A model generated the notes under the pieces. The model was not told the origin of the DNA, searched no databases, and saw only the letters and a program-made list of their open reading frames with translations. 64,000 bases of DNA from Gammaproteobacteria bacterium (GTDB taxonomy: Bacteria > Pseudomonadota > Gammaproteobacteria > Burkholderiales > Burkholderiaceae_B). The DNA is taken from the NCBI GenBank assembly GCA_018815245.1, contig JAHIXK010000013.1, positions 62,001 to 126,000 on the forward strand, in the 5' to 3' direction. Each line of letters begins with the position of its first letter. Positions within the stretch are counted from its first letter, which is position 1. Shown in pieces: positions 17,770 to 26,388 of the stretch. Position numbers and translations under genes: made by a program.

Positions 17770-18462
17770 TCACCGCCTGTCCCAAGTACCCATCAGCCAG
17801 TCCATGATCGGGTAGGTGATGTTGAAATTTTTGTGCGCCATAATTCGCTGATCGTGGTGCGTGGTGTGCAAGCGCGCAAAGCGCGTGAAGCCCGGAATGC
17901 GGTGCACCCAGTGTTCTTCCTTCAAGTGGTAAGACAGGTGGAACAGTTCGTAATTCAGGTAGTAAGCCATGCCGGTGGCGACTAGCAACAACGCCACGTT
18001 GGGGCTGAACAGCCAGGCCAGCAAAAAGCCCATGGGCACGAAAAACGCGACCACGAAAAAGCCGACAATGGCGATTGGAAACAGCACGGCTTTGAAATCC
18101 TGGTTGCTGTCGATTTCCATGTGGGTGTCGGTGAAAAACTTGTGGTGCTGAAGTGAATGCCTTTTGTACACAAACCCCAAGCCTTTTACCGGGCGGTGCA
18201 TCGCGTATTTGTGCCCGGCCCATTCTGCAAAGTTTGCATATAAGAATGTGGCTGGAATGGTAAGCCATTCGAGCATACTGGGTGATTCAAGCCAATAAAT
18301 GCACAGGGAGATAACGCCTAACCCCAGGGTCATGGTCATGGCCAGGTGCAAATAACCGTGGTAATGGGTTGAAATGAATTCTACCCGGTAGTTGGCGCGA
18401 ACCGAGCGCACGGCTTCGTTTTGCGATTCTAGCGGCACAAGCTGTTTGACTTTGGCATGCAT
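17770..18462 (-). CDS. Fatty acid hydroxylase/sterol desaturase superfamily membrane protein
   Basis: 230 residues from the ATG at 18462, which has GGAGA about 11 bp upstream; a longer TTG start is less likely. Four hydrophobic segments with clustered histidines, HKYAMH, HSLQHHKF, HLSYHL and HTTHHD, give the eight-histidine di-iron site of the family (PF04116-like). It would hydroxylate or desaturate a lipid in the inner membrane; the substrate is unknown. It is divergent from the aldolase-family gene. Confidence 0.78.
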   Translation of the reverse strand: MHAKVKQLVPLESQNEAVRSVRANYRVEFISTHYHGYLHLAMTMTLGLGVISLCIYWLESPSMLEWLTIPATFLYANFAEWAGHKYAMHRPVKGLGFVYKRHSLQHHKFFTDTHMEIDSNQDFKAVLFPIAIVGFFVVAFFVPMGFLLAWLFSPNVALLLVATGMAYYLNYELFHLSYHLKEEHWVHRIPGFTRFARLHTTHHDQRIMAHKNFNITYPIMDWLMGTWDRR

Positions 18463-18611
18463 GGTATTACTGTCTCCAACATTATAAATTTTATTTTGTA
18501 ATGTTAGATTGCCTTTGATTGTCTTGAATTTCAAGTGCTTTCAGCAAGCCAGTGGTGCGCGCTGTTACACTTTTAAAAAAGACAAAACTGGATCAAGTCG
18601 AGGAGATCGCC

Positions 18612-19379
18612 ATGAACGCACCGCTTGCAAACACCCCCCCAACCCACATTGCACCTGCTGAATGGCAGGCCCGCGTCGACCTGGCTGCGGCCTATCGCTT
18701 GGTGGCCATGCACCGTTGGGACGATTTGGTGTTCACCCATATTTCAGCCCGTGTGCCGAATGAAGACGGGCATTTCCTGATTAACCCCTATGGTTTTATG
18801 TTCGAAGAAATCACTGCCAGCAGCCTGGTGAAGGTGAACATGAATTGCGAGAAGGTGGACAACAGCCCTTACGATGTGAACCCAGCGGGTTTTACCATTC
18901 ACAGCGCTGTGCATGCGGTGCGGCACGATGCCCATTGTGTGATGCACACCCACACGGTGGCGGGGGTTGCAGTGTCCATTCAGGAACAAGGTTTGTTGCC
19001 CATTTCGCAGCAATCGCTGTTTCCGCTGGCTGGCTTGGCGTACCACGACTACGAAGGACTTGCCCTGCGAGAAGATGAGAAGGCTCGTTTGCAAGCCGAC
19101 CTGGGCGAGGCAAACACCATGATTTTGCGCAACCATGGTTTGCTGACCTGCGGTGCCACGGTGGCCGATGCGTTCTTGAACATGTTTATTCTGCAACGCG
19201 CTTGCGAAGTGCAAATTGCAGCGCAATCGGGCAGTGCCACGTTGATTCCAATTGCCCAGCCGATTGTGAACGGTATCAAGGCGGCAGCTGCGCAAGTAAC
19301 CCGCGGCTTGGGTGGAAATATTGCCTGGCCTGCGCTGTTGCGCAAGCTGGACCGTGAGCAGCCTGATTACAAAAACTGA
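18612..19379 (+). CDS. Class II aldolase/adducin-family protein
   Basis: 255 residues from the ATG at 18612, preceded by GAGGAGA. The zinc site of the family is visible: HTHTVAGVAV and, further on, RNHGLLTCGATVADAF. The Glu of GFMFEEI sits in the usual loop, and FTHISARVP is the typical N-terminal strand. It is close to bacterial proteins annotated only as class II aldolase, not to fuculose- or ribulose-phosphate aldolases specifically. It is convergent with the cytochrome gene. Confidence 0.85.
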   Translation: MNAPLANTPPTHIAPAEWQARVDLAAAYRLVAMHRWDDLVFTHISARVPNEDGHFLINPYGFMFEEITASSLVKVNMNCEKVDNSPYDVNPAGFTIHSAVHAVRHDAHCVMHTHTVAGVAVSIQEQGLLPISQQSLFPLAGLAYHDYEGLALREDEKARLQADLGEANTMILRNHGLLTCGATVADAFLNMFILQRACEVQIAAQSGSATLIPIAQPIVNGIKAAAAQVTRGLGGNIAWPALLRKLDREQPDYKN

Positions 19380-19389
19380 ATAACTGAAT

Positions 19390-19722
19390 TCAGGGCTTGT
19401 TGCCACCGGTGACGGTGGACACATACTTCGCCAGAATTTTCATTTGATCCACGGTCAAATGATCGACAAAAGGAGGCATGCCCCCTTTGCCGTTTTTAAG
19501 CGCGTTCAGTACGCGCTCTTCGCTGGGTTTCAGTTCATCCAGTACAGGGCCAACTTTGCCTTTGGTGCCTGCATCGGCCAAGGTGTGGCAAATGGCGCAG
19601 GCGGGGTCTGCATCGGTTTGAAACAGTTTGCGACCTTGTTCAAGAATTGCAGCGTCGTCCATGGCGAATGCATTGCCCAAGAACAAGCTTAATATCAACA
19701 CACCGCAGTTTTTCACCATCAT
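19390..19722 (-). CDS. Periplasmic monohaem cytochrome c
   Basis: 110 residues. The signal peptide (residues ~1-20) has cleavage near AFA-MDD. A CAICH haem site follows, and a distal Met is in GGMPPFVDHLT. It is a small class I cytochrome. AAGGGA fits the second ATG (19719) slightly better than the first. It lies 13 bp downstream of the flavin oxidoreductase gene on the same strand and is probably co-transcribed with it. The electron partner is unknown. Confidence 0.85.
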   Translation of the reverse strand: MMVKNCGVLILSLFLGNAFAMDDAAILEQGRKLFQTDADPACAICHTLADAGTKGKVGPVLDELKPSEERVLNALKNGKGGMPPFVDHLTVDQMKILAKYVSTVTGGNKP

Positions 19723-19735
19723 CAGTCCCTTGTGA

Positions 19736-20977
19736 TCAAGCCCTTAACTTGCGGGCTTTGAACAAGCCCCAACTGCTGTCCAGAATATAGAAAAACAGGG
19801 CTTTCAGGGCGCTCTCGTTCGGGACAGGGTTTTTGCCTTTGCCCATGCGGTGAATTTGCCGGGTGTACCACTGAATTTCCAGCAAGCCGGTTCGGTCCAC
19901 GGCCTTTACGCCGGTAATCAAGGGCCTGACAGGGTGCAAGGCTTCTTTGTTGTCCAGCAGGCGCTTGGGCAAATCGGGTTCCATGGCGATTGACCGCGCC
20001 AGGCCAATCAAATCGACAGCGCCGGTGTTCAACGCTTCTTTCATGCCGCCTACGGTGCGAAAACCCCCGGTCAGCATCAAGGGCACTTTGCACACAGCGC
20101 GCACTTTCTCGGTGAAGTCGATGAAGTAAGCCTCGCGCTTCGAGGTGCTTTCTTTCTTGGGCTTGGCTGACGCACCTGTCATGGCGGGGGCTTCGTAGGT
20201 GCCGCCGGACACTTCAATCATGTCGATGCCGCGTGCGGTTAATTCCTGAATCACTGCCAGTGATTCTTCCTCTGAAAAACCACCTTTCTGGAAGTCGGCT
20301 GAATTCAGTTTGATCCCCACGGGGAAATCAGCGCCAACCTGTTTGCGCACTTCATCGTAAATGGCCAGCACAAAGCGGCGGCGGTTTTCTGCGCTGCCGC
20401 CCCATTGGTCGGTGCGCTGGTTGCTCAGCGGGCTTAAAAACTGGCTGATCAGGTAGCCATGCGCGCCGTGAATTTGCACGCCATCAAAGCCGGCTTCTTT
20501 GCACACTTTGGCGGTGCGGCCCCAGCGGGCGATCAGGTCGAGAATTTCATTCTCAGAAAGTTCGCGCGGGGTTGCAAACATCATTTGCAGGCTTTTGTGA
20601 AAGGGCACCGCGGAAGGCGACACGGTTTCCTTGTTCATGCCTTTGGGGCACTGCTTGCCGGGGTGGTTGATTTGCACCCAGATTTTGCTGCCATTGGTCT
20701 GGCCTGCTTTGGCCCACTGTTGCAGCAGGGGCATGTCGCGGTCGTCTTCAATCACAACGTTGCCAGGCTCTGCACGGGCGCGGCGGTCTATCATCACATT
20801 CCCGGTTATATTCAAGCCAATGCCACCGGCTGTCCAGCGCTGGTAAACACGCACAATTTGTGGTGTTACCCGGTTGTCGCGGGTGCCCAGGGCTTCGCTC
20901 ATGGCGGCTTTGACCAAGCGGTTGGGAAGGGTGTCGCCGCAGGGCAGTTTTAGTGGGTCGCGAAGTTCAATGCGCAT
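19736..20977 (-). CDS. NADH:flavin oxidoreductase, old-yellow-enzyme family
   Basis: 413 residues. A TIM-barrel FMN enzyme: LPNRLVKAAMSE at the start, NHPGKQCP, the active-site GAHGYLISQFLSPLSNQRTDQWGGS (His-Gly-X2-Tyr and the conserved WGGS), VGIKLN and LTGGFR near the phosphate site. It is longer than canonical OYE, with a ~50-residue C-terminal extension ending at the stop near the cytochrome gene. It reduces activated alkenes or enoyl compounds; the physiological substrate is unknown. Confidence 0.88.
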   Translation of the reverse strand: MRIELRDPLKLPCGDTLPNRLVKAAMSEALGTRDNRVTPQIVRVYQRWTAGGIGLNITGNVMIDRRARAEPGNVVIEDDRDMPLLQQWAKAGQTNGSKIWVQINHPGKQCPKGMNKETVSPSAVPFHKSLQMMFATPRELSENEILDLIARWGRTAKVCKEAGFDGVQIHGAHGYLISQFLSPLSNQRTDQWGGSAENRRRFVLAIYDEVRKQVGADFPVGIKLNSADFQKGGFSEEESLAVIQELTARGIDMIEVSGGTYEAPAMTGASAKPKKESTSKREAYFIDFTEKVRAVCKVPLMLTGGFRTVGGMKEALNTGAVDLIGLARSIAMEPDLPKRLLDNKEALHPVRPLITGVKAVDRTGLLEIQWYTRQIHRMGKGKNPVPNESALKALFFYILDSSWGLFKARKLRA

Positions 20978-21040
20978 GGGGGAAGCGTCTCCGGTGTTTT
21001 GAAATTGAAAATTATTGTTGTCACATAGTAGCGTGCACGA

Positions 21041-21952
21041 ATGAAAAAAATTGAAGTCAGCACACTAATTTTTACGGCCTTTGCCATGTGCGCGTTTGCG
21101 GCCAATTCCTTTTTTTGCAGGGCAGCCTTGGGGGCCGGGCAAATTGATCCGGCCAGTTTCACGGCGATTCGCTTGATCAGCGGTGCCATCACCTTGTGGC
21201 TGTGTTTGCGCATTCAAAACAAGGGCAAGCAGCAAGGCAGCTGGACAGGCGCATGGGCATTGTTTGGTTATGCGGTAATGTTTTCGATGGCGTATTTGTA
21301 CATGAGCACAGGCACCGGCGCGTTGATTTTGTTTGGCAGTGTGCAGCTCAGCATGATCGCTTATGCCGCCACGCAGGGCGATCACTTGAAGGGCTTGCGT
21401 GCACTGGGTGCGGTGGTGGCTGCGGTTGGCCTTGTGCTGTTGGTGTGGCCACATTTGCAAACACCGGCTTCTGTGTTGGCTGCCGTCAGCATGGCCTTGG
21501 CGGGCGCCTGTTGGGGCGTGTATTCGGTGGTGGGCAAGGGATCGAAATTTCCTTTGGCCGATACCGCCGGTAATTTTTCCCGTGCGGCGTTTCTAATGCT
21601 GCTGGTGTGGATGGCGGTGTATTTTTCTGCCAAAGCGGGTGTTCACATTCCGGGCGTTACGGTTGAGCGGGGGCTTGCCCTGTACACCGTGTACTTGCCC
21701 ACGCCCACTTTGGCTGGCGTGTTGTTTGCACTGGCTTCGGGTTGCCTGGCCAGTGGCATTGGTTATGCGGTGTGGTACAAAGTACTGCCTGCCTTGCCCA
21801 CCACATCTGCTGCCAGTGTGCAGTTAAGCGTGCCTGTAATTGCCGCGCTGGCTGGTGTGTTGTTTTTGAATGAATCAGTCACCGTAACCTTGCTAGTGGC
21901 CATGGTCATGACCTTGGGTGGTGTGTATCTTGTTTTAAGGGGCAGGCGTTAA
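21041..21952 (+). CDS. EamA/DMT-family permease
   Basis: 303 residues with ten hydrophobic helices and two EamA repeats. The first helix is FAMCAFAANSFFCRAALG; the second repeat ends GVLFLNESVTVTLLVAMVMTLGGVYLVLRGRR with a positive tail. It is divergent from the flavin oxidoreductase gene (63 bp between starts). It differs clearly in sequence from the EamA protein at 12605. Substrate unknown. Confidence 0.88.
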   Translation: MKKIEVSTLIFTAFAMCAFAANSFFCRAALGAGQIDPASFTAIRLISGAITLWLCLRIQNKGKQQGSWTGAWALFGYAVMFSMAYLYMSTGTGALILFGSVQLSMIAYAATQGDHLKGLRALGAVVAAVGLVLLVWPHLQTPASVLAAVSMALAGACWGVYSVVGKGSKFPLADTAGNFSRAAFLMLLVWMAVYFSAKAGVHIPGVTVERGLALYTVYLPTPTLAGVLFALASGCLASGIGYAVWYKVLPALPTTSAASVQLSVPVIAALAGVLFLNESVTVTLLVAMVMTLGGVYLVLRGRR

Positions 21953-21982
21953 TGGCTCACGGTGTAATTTGAAAGGCGATTG

Positions 21983-23122
21983 ATGAAAAAAACCGAAGAA
22001 CAAACTGAGAAGCAAAGGGGGCCACAGCCTGTTGGTTTGTCGGCTTTGGCCAAGCAGTTTTATTTGCAACACTGGGGCTTGTTGCTAAGTATCGCATTGC
22101 TGCTGGCGGTGGTGATCGCCCTGTGGCCTGTGTTGGCTCCCTTCATGGCAGCTTTTGTATTGGCCTATTTGTTGGCGGCCCCAAGCCGTTGGGTGCACAG
22201 AAAACTGCGTGAACGAATTCCCTTGCCGGTGTGCGCGATCCTCACCTTTCTCATGCTGCTTTTGATTTTTTCCAGCGTGGGTTTGCTGTTCATTCCTGTG
22301 GTGCTGACCCAGCTTGAACTGATCCAAAACAACCTGCCGCAACTGATTGTGAATGTGAAGGGCACCTTGTTACCCTGGTTAAATGATGCGTTTGGTTTAA
22401 CCATTTCTGTGGATAGCGCCGAGATGAAGGACCGCATTGCCGATTACATCAGCGAGAACCGGGGCACGCTGGCTGACATCAGTACCAAGGTACTTCGCTC
22501 GGGTTCCCAGTCGGTGTTGGGATTCACCGGTTTTATTTCACTCACCGCCATTGCCACGCTGTTCATTCTTCCCGGATGGACGCAGATTGGAAAGCAGTTT
22601 CAGAAAATTTTTCCACCGCATTTGTGGACACGTGCACAGCCTTTGTTCAACGAGATTGACACGGTGATGACCGAGTACATCAAAGGCATGATGATTGTGA
22701 TGCTGTTTCTCAGCACTTTTTATTCAATTGGCTTAAGCGTGGTGGGCCTTCAAAGCGGTTGGGCCATTGGCATGCTGGCCGGTGTGTTGTGTGTGGTGCC
22801 TTATCTCGGTTTCGCACTGGCCTTGCTGGTGGGTTTGCTGACAGCCGCGCTTGAGCTGCAAGGCTTCTTGCCCATTGCGCTGGTGCTGTTTGTGTTCGTT
22901 GCAGGGCAGTTTTTGGAAGGCTTTGTGCTGACACCCTTGGTGGTGGGCGACAAAATTGGCCTGTCGGCATTGGCTGTTATTTTCGCGCTGGCGTTTTTCG
23001 GTGCCTTGTTCGGTTTGGTGGGGGTATTTTTGGCGCTACCGCTGGCGGCTATTTTCAAGGTGGCTTACATGCACGCATTTGCACACTACGAAAAAAGCGA
23101 TTATTACCAGCAAAGTAAATGA
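21983..23122 (+). CDS. AI-2E-family transporter (PerM-like)
   Basis: 379 residues. A charged N-terminal tail (residues 1-30) precedes membrane helices at ~33-75, ~86-110, ~180-195 and a C-terminal block of four helices, with the family signature region LVGDKIGLSALAVIFALAFFGALFGLVGVFLALP. Roles in the family include small-signal or ion export; none can be assigned. An in-frame TTG directly precedes the chosen ATG. It ends at a 10-bp hairpin. Confidence 0.9.
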   Translation: MKKTEEQTEKQRGPQPVGLSALAKQFYLQHWGLLLSIALLLAVVIALWPVLAPFMAAFVLAYLLAAPSRWVHRKLRERIPLPVCAILTFLMLLLIFSSVGLLFIPVVLTQLELIQNNLPQLIVNVKGTLLPWLNDAFGLTISVDSAEMKDRIADYISENRGTLADISTKVLRSGSQSVLGFTGFISLTAIATLFILPGWTQIGKQFQKIFPPHLWTRAQPLFNEIDTVMTEYIKGMMIVMLFLSTFYSIGLSVVGLQSGWAIGMLAGVLCVVPYLGFALALLVGLLTAALELQGFLPIALVLFVFVAGQFLEGFVLTPLVVGDKIGLSALAVIFALAFFGALFGLVGVFLALPLAAIFKVAYMHAFAHYEKSDYYQQSK

Positions 23123-23133
23123 TTTTTACAGAA

Positions 23134-23165
23134 AACCGGTGGGTTGCTCACGTTCCCCACCGGTT
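23134..23165. terminator. Hairpin between convergent genes
   Basis: AACCGGTGGG and CCCACCGGTT form a perfect 10-bp stem with a 12-base loop, followed by TTATT. The T run is weak, but the position between two converging genes supports terminator function. Confidence 0.7.
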
Positions 23166-23218
23166 ATTCATCCCAAGTTTTCTGTCACGAAATCTTCAGG
23201 TTTGAGCCAATGCGAAAA

Positions 23219-24139
23219 TCAAGCTGCGTTGGCTTTTAACTGGTTGTTCATGCGCTCACGAATGGCGTTTGCGATGTCCGTGTTGGGCTTGCGGCCCGAA
23301 CCTTCAACAGTTGCAACAAAGTTGTCGATTTCTGTCAGGAAACGGCTGTTGTCGTGCATCCAGGGGTGGAAGTCGGCTTTGAAGTAGTCCATGAACTCGC
23401 CGTTGGCCACGGGCTTGCGCAGCACACCCACTTTTTTGCCCCACAATATTTTGGCCACGGTCCAGAAACCTTTCAGGTGCCCGCCCTTGATGTTTTTGTC
23501 GGCCATCACAAGGCGAATGTGGAAGGCGGCCACCAGTGGCCAGAAAAGTACAGTGGCCAACACCATGGCCAAGCGGCGGGAGAAGCGGTTGTGCATGTTG
23601 TTGGGCAGCACATGGTTCCACACATCGTAGGCCACAGCCTTGTGTTCGGTTTCCTCGTAGGCGTGCCACATCCACATTTGCTTGTAGGCGGGGTCGGATT
23701 TTTCACCCAACACATCTGGGTTGCGCAGCAACTGGTCTGCCATCAGGGCGGTGTAGTGTTCCAGCGCAATGGTGCCAGCCAGCGTTAAGCGTTTGCCCAG
23801 GGCTTTCTTGACGACGGCGAGAAAACCCCACAGGAAGTTGTCCAGTTGCGATGCAGGCAGGCCAGCGCGATCCAGCATTTCATTGTACTCAACGTGTTCG
23901 CGGCTGTGCATGGCTTCCTGACCTATGAAGGCCACCACGGCCTTTTTCAATTCGGGATCGGTAATTTCATCGCGGTAGCTGCGCACGGCGTCCATGAACA
24001 TGCGTTCGCCTGCCGGGAAGAACAGCGACAGGGCGTTCATGAAATGGGTCACGTGGGGACCTTGCTCATGCCAACTGGATACCTTTTCTTCAGGTAGATT
24101 CAATTTGACATCGCGGCGAACAGGCATGATGTTTTTCAT
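23219..24139 (-). CDS. PF10118-type metal-dependent hydrolase (ferritin-like di-metal fold)
   Basis: 306 residues of mostly alpha-helical sequence. Candidate metal ligands are FIGQEAMHSREH, LEHYTALMA and WHAYEETEHKAVAYDVW, a repeated E-x2-H pattern on successive helices. The family is annotated metal-dependent hydrolase, but the biochemistry is largely unknown; members often sit near lipid metabolism genes. TAGGAG precedes the ATG, and a 22-bp near-perfect palindrome lies upstream. Confidence 0.85.
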   Translation of the reverse strand: MKNIMPVRRDVKLNLPEEKVSSWHEQGPHVTHFMNALSLFFPAGERMFMDAVRSYRDEITDPELKKAVVAFIGQEAMHSREHVEYNEMLDRAGLPASQLDNFLWGFLAVVKKALGKRLTLAGTIALEHYTALMADQLLRNPDVLGEKSDPAYKQMWMWHAYEETEHKAVAYDVWNHVLPNNMHNRFSRRLAMVLATVLFWPLVAAFHIRLVMADKNIKGGHLKGFWTVAKILWGKKVGVLRKPVANGEFMDYFKADFHPWMHDNSRFLTEIDNFVATVEGSGRKPNTDIANAIRERMNNQLKANAA

Positions 24140-24183
24140 GGTTTGACTCCTACACTTGTTTTATTGTTGTTGTCGCATTCAAC

Positions 24184-24205
24184 TGTGACATTGCCCAATG
24201 TAACA
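24184..24205 (-). promoter_or_regulatory. Palindromic operator candidate upstream of the PF10118 gene
   Basis: TGTGACATTG, CC, CAATGTAACA: 10-bp arms with one mismatch, 45 bp before the start codon. The form is that of a TetR- or FabR-like operator. No regulator gene is adjacent. Confidence 0.55.
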
Positions 24206-24273
24206 ATAAAATTTCGGCTCGACAATAGCAAAAACTGAGTGCCGATTCTAGAAACGAATTCGGGTTTTCCGAA

Positions 24274-24666
24274 TTAAAGTGCAGTTTTGAAACGGTCTGG
24301 AATGGACGTAGAACGGCTGGTGGCGGGGTCTACCCACACCATTTTGGCGCTGCCTGTGGCCACCAGCACATCGGGGGCGTCGGTGCGGCGCATTTCGTAA
24401 TGTTGCACCAGGCTGCTGCGCCCCATGTCGCCTGCAAACACTTTGATGGCAACCACGCCTGGTGCTTTCAGTTCTTTCAGAAAACTGCATTCGGTGTGAA
24501 CAATTACCACGTAGGCGGGGTTGTGGTCCGCGTGTTCGGGGAAAAGGTCAATCCATTCAACACGGGCTTGTTCAAAGCAGCGGAAGTAGACGGTGTTGTT
24601 CACATGGCCAATCTGGTCCATGTCGCCCCAGCGAAGTGCAACGGTGGTGTGGTGGATTTCTTTCAT
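24274..24666 (-). CDS. Acyl-CoA thioesterase (YbgC/4HBT hot-dog family)
   Basis: 130 residues. The hot-dog start HHTTVALRWGDMDQIGHVNNTVYFRCFEQARVEWI contains the catalytic Asp-type motif D-x-D-x2-G-H-V-N and the helix that packs on it. It hydrolyses acyl-CoA; the chain preference is not readable. It lies 6 bp after the nuclease gene on the same strand. Confidence 0.88.
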   Translation of the reverse strand: MKEIHHTTVALRWGDMDQIGHVNNTVYFRCFEQARVEWIDLFPEHADHNPAYVVIVHTECSFLKELKAPGVVAIKVFAGDMGRSSLVQHYEMRRTDAPDVLVATGSAKMVWVDPATSRSTSIPDRFKTAL

Positions 24667-24672
24667 ATGGTT

Positions 24673-25257
24673 TTAACGTTGGTTGCGTTGTTCGGTGCGC
24701 CATTGCCATGGCGCTTGTGGGGCGGTTTGTTGCCACAGGCCTTTGCGCTTGTTGCGGGCCAGATCTTCGGCGGCTTCGTACAGCACACGGTCTTCACTGC
24801 TTTGGCTGCGGGCGTATTCCCGATACCACCAGGCGTGCCCTGCCTCAATGGCTTTCAGGTTGATGTCGGTTTCCCCTTCACACAAACGCTTCTCGCAACC
24901 TTCAACGGGCAATATCACTTTGGCCACCTGACGTTTGTAGCGGTCGGTGTTGCTCACCACAATTTTCACGTTTTTGTTCATCAACTGTTGCACAAGCCAG
25001 GCCTTGGACTGTTCGCCACCGGCTTGTTTCAATTCCGGTGCGTCCACGGCATGCATGCGGATTTTGTGCGTGGCACCATCGCGGTTGCGAACGGTAATCG
25101 TGTCGCCATCGGCCACACGGGTCACCTCGGCCAGGTAAAAACTTCCCGACAGCACGTTGGTGGTTTTGCGCGGGCTTTCCTCGGCGGCGTTGGGGCCATA
25201 GGGGCTGAGGTAATAGCCCAGCAAGGCCAAAACCAGAGTCAACACTTTAAAGATCAT
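24673..25257 (-). CDS. Membrane-anchored thermonuclease-like protein (SNase family)
   Basis: 194 residues from the ATG at 25257; an upstream TTG at 25278 is possible and neither has a clear ribosome site. An N-terminal hydrophobic anchor (residues 1-20) is followed by an SNase OB-fold: RVADGDTITV, IRMHAVDAPE (catalytic Arg and Asp), GGEQSKAWLVQQL and DRYKRQVAKVIL. ERREARAYQ-like ends are replaced by WYREYARSQSSED. It is probably a periplasm-facing or exported nuclease. Confidence 0.85.
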   Translation of the reverse strand: MIFKVLTLVLALLGYYLSPYGPNAAEESPRKTTNVLSGSFYLAEVTRVADGDTITVRNRDGATHKIRMHAVDAPELKQAGGEQSKAWLVQQLMNKNVKIVVSNTDRYKRQVAKVILPVEGCEKRLCEGETDINLKAIEAGHAWWYREYARSQSSEDRVLYEAAEDLARNKRKGLWQQTAPQAPWQWRTEQRNQR

Positions 25258-25329
25258 ATTGGGTTTGAGAATGTTCAAGGTTAAGATGGCAAGCAGCCTT
25301 TACTACAACAAAAAACAGCCGAGCGTATC

Positions 25330-26133
25330 ATGGACAGAGTATCCCTGCAGTTCAACAACGACAACACCGTGGCCACTGTGGCACTGAATCGCCCCGAGAA
25401 GCACAACGGGGTGGATTGGCCCATGCTGAAAGCAGTGCGCAAAGTGCAACTGCAATTGGCGAAACACAAAACACTGCGTGCGGTTGTTTTGAAGGGTGAG
25501 GGCTCTTCGTTTTGCGCAGGGCTTGATGTGAAATCGGTGATGAGCAACCCCAAAACGGCCGTGGTGATGTATGCCAATTTGTGGCTGCCGATGCGTAATA
25601 TTTTTCAAACCTGGAGCATGGGATGGCGCGACCTTGGCGTGCCAGTGATTGCGCAAATTCACGGCAACTGTTTTGGTGCCGGTATTCAATTGGCTTTGGG
25701 GGCAGACATTCGCGTGTGCACACCGGCTGCGCAATTGTCGATTCTGGAAGCCAAATGGGGTTTGGTGCCCGACATGGGCGGCGGCGCCCTGTTGCGTGAA
25801 TTGTTGCCCGTTGATGTGGCCAAGGAATTGACCATGACCGGTCGGATTCTCAGTGGCCTGCAAGCCAAAGAGCTGGGTTTGGTGACCCATGCGGTGGAAA
25901 ACCCCGATGAAAAGGTGCAGGCGTTGATACAGGAAATACTCACTCGCTCACCCGATTCAGTTGCAGCCAGCAAGTTCATGTTGCAGCGAATTTTCGGTAT
26001 CGATGAAGGCGCGCATTTAACGCAGGAACGTCGCTGGCAGCGCCGCTTGCTGGGTTTTAAAAATCAGCGTATTTCGGTGGTGAAAAACAGCAAACAGCCC
26101 ACCATGCCTTTTGCGAAACGCCAAATTCGTTGA
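25330..26133 (+). CDS. Enoyl-CoA hydratase/isomerase family protein
   Basis: 267 residues of crotonase fold: VALNRPEKHNGVD, LKGEGSSFCAGLDVKSV (first oxyanion loop), IHGNCFGAGIQLALGADIRV (second oxyanion loop) and EAKWGLVPDMGGG. The Asp of PDMGG in place of the hydratase Glu suggests a dienoyl-CoA isomerase-like or other crotonase activity rather than classical hydration. It is divergent from the nuclease gene and converges on the bcs operon. Confidence 0.85.
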   Translation: MDRVSLQFNNDNTVATVALNRPEKHNGVDWPMLKAVRKVQLQLAKHKTLRAVVLKGEGSSFCAGLDVKSVMSNPKTAVVMYANLWLPMRNIFQTWSMGWRDLGVPVIAQIHGNCFGAGIQLALGADIRVCTPAAQLSILEAKWGLVPDMGGGALLRELLPVDVAKELTMTGRILSGLQAKELGLVTHAVENPDEKVQALIQEILTRSPDSVAASKFMLQRIFGIDEGAHLTQERRWQRRLLGFKNQRISVVKNSKQPTMPFAKRQIR

Positions 26134-26159
26134 TCTCTTCAGCTTGATGATGGTGTTGC

Positions 26160-26372
26160 CTAGTCTTCGCCCACGTGTGGGGCCATGGCGATCCCAAACA
26201 GAAATGGCCAGCGCTGGAAGGAATCGTACACTGCTTGATCGTATTGGATGTCTTGATACATATTGTGGTCAAAGCCGTTGAACTGCGCGCTTAGGGCATA
26301 AATGTCATGCGCCATGTCGGCAGGCGGCATGAACAGGGCGGGGGGTGCGTGCGGGTCGAATGCTGTGGCCAT
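26160..26372 (-). CDS. bcsR: Small BcsR-like protein at the end of the cellulose operon
   Basis: 70 residues from the ATG at 26372, 16 bp after bcsG. The C-terminal YDSFQRWPFLFGIAM recalls the LKRWPLLAE core of E. coli BcsR, a small partner of BcsQ that regulates BcsA assembly. The rest (a His/Pro/Asp-rich N-terminus) does not match. The RWPFL motif plus operon membership is the whole argument. A longer start at 26435 overlaps bcsG and lacks support. Confidence 0.55.
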   Translation of the reverse strand: MATAFDPHAPPALFMPPADMAHDIYALSAQFNGFDHNMYQDIQYDQAVYDSFQRWPFLFGIAMAPHVGED

Positions 26373-26388
26373 GTGTTGTCTGTGTTCC

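Noticed and set aside
24400-25284. 294-residue plus-strand frame
   Set aside because: Antisense to the thioesterase and nuclease genes, whose motifs are clear.
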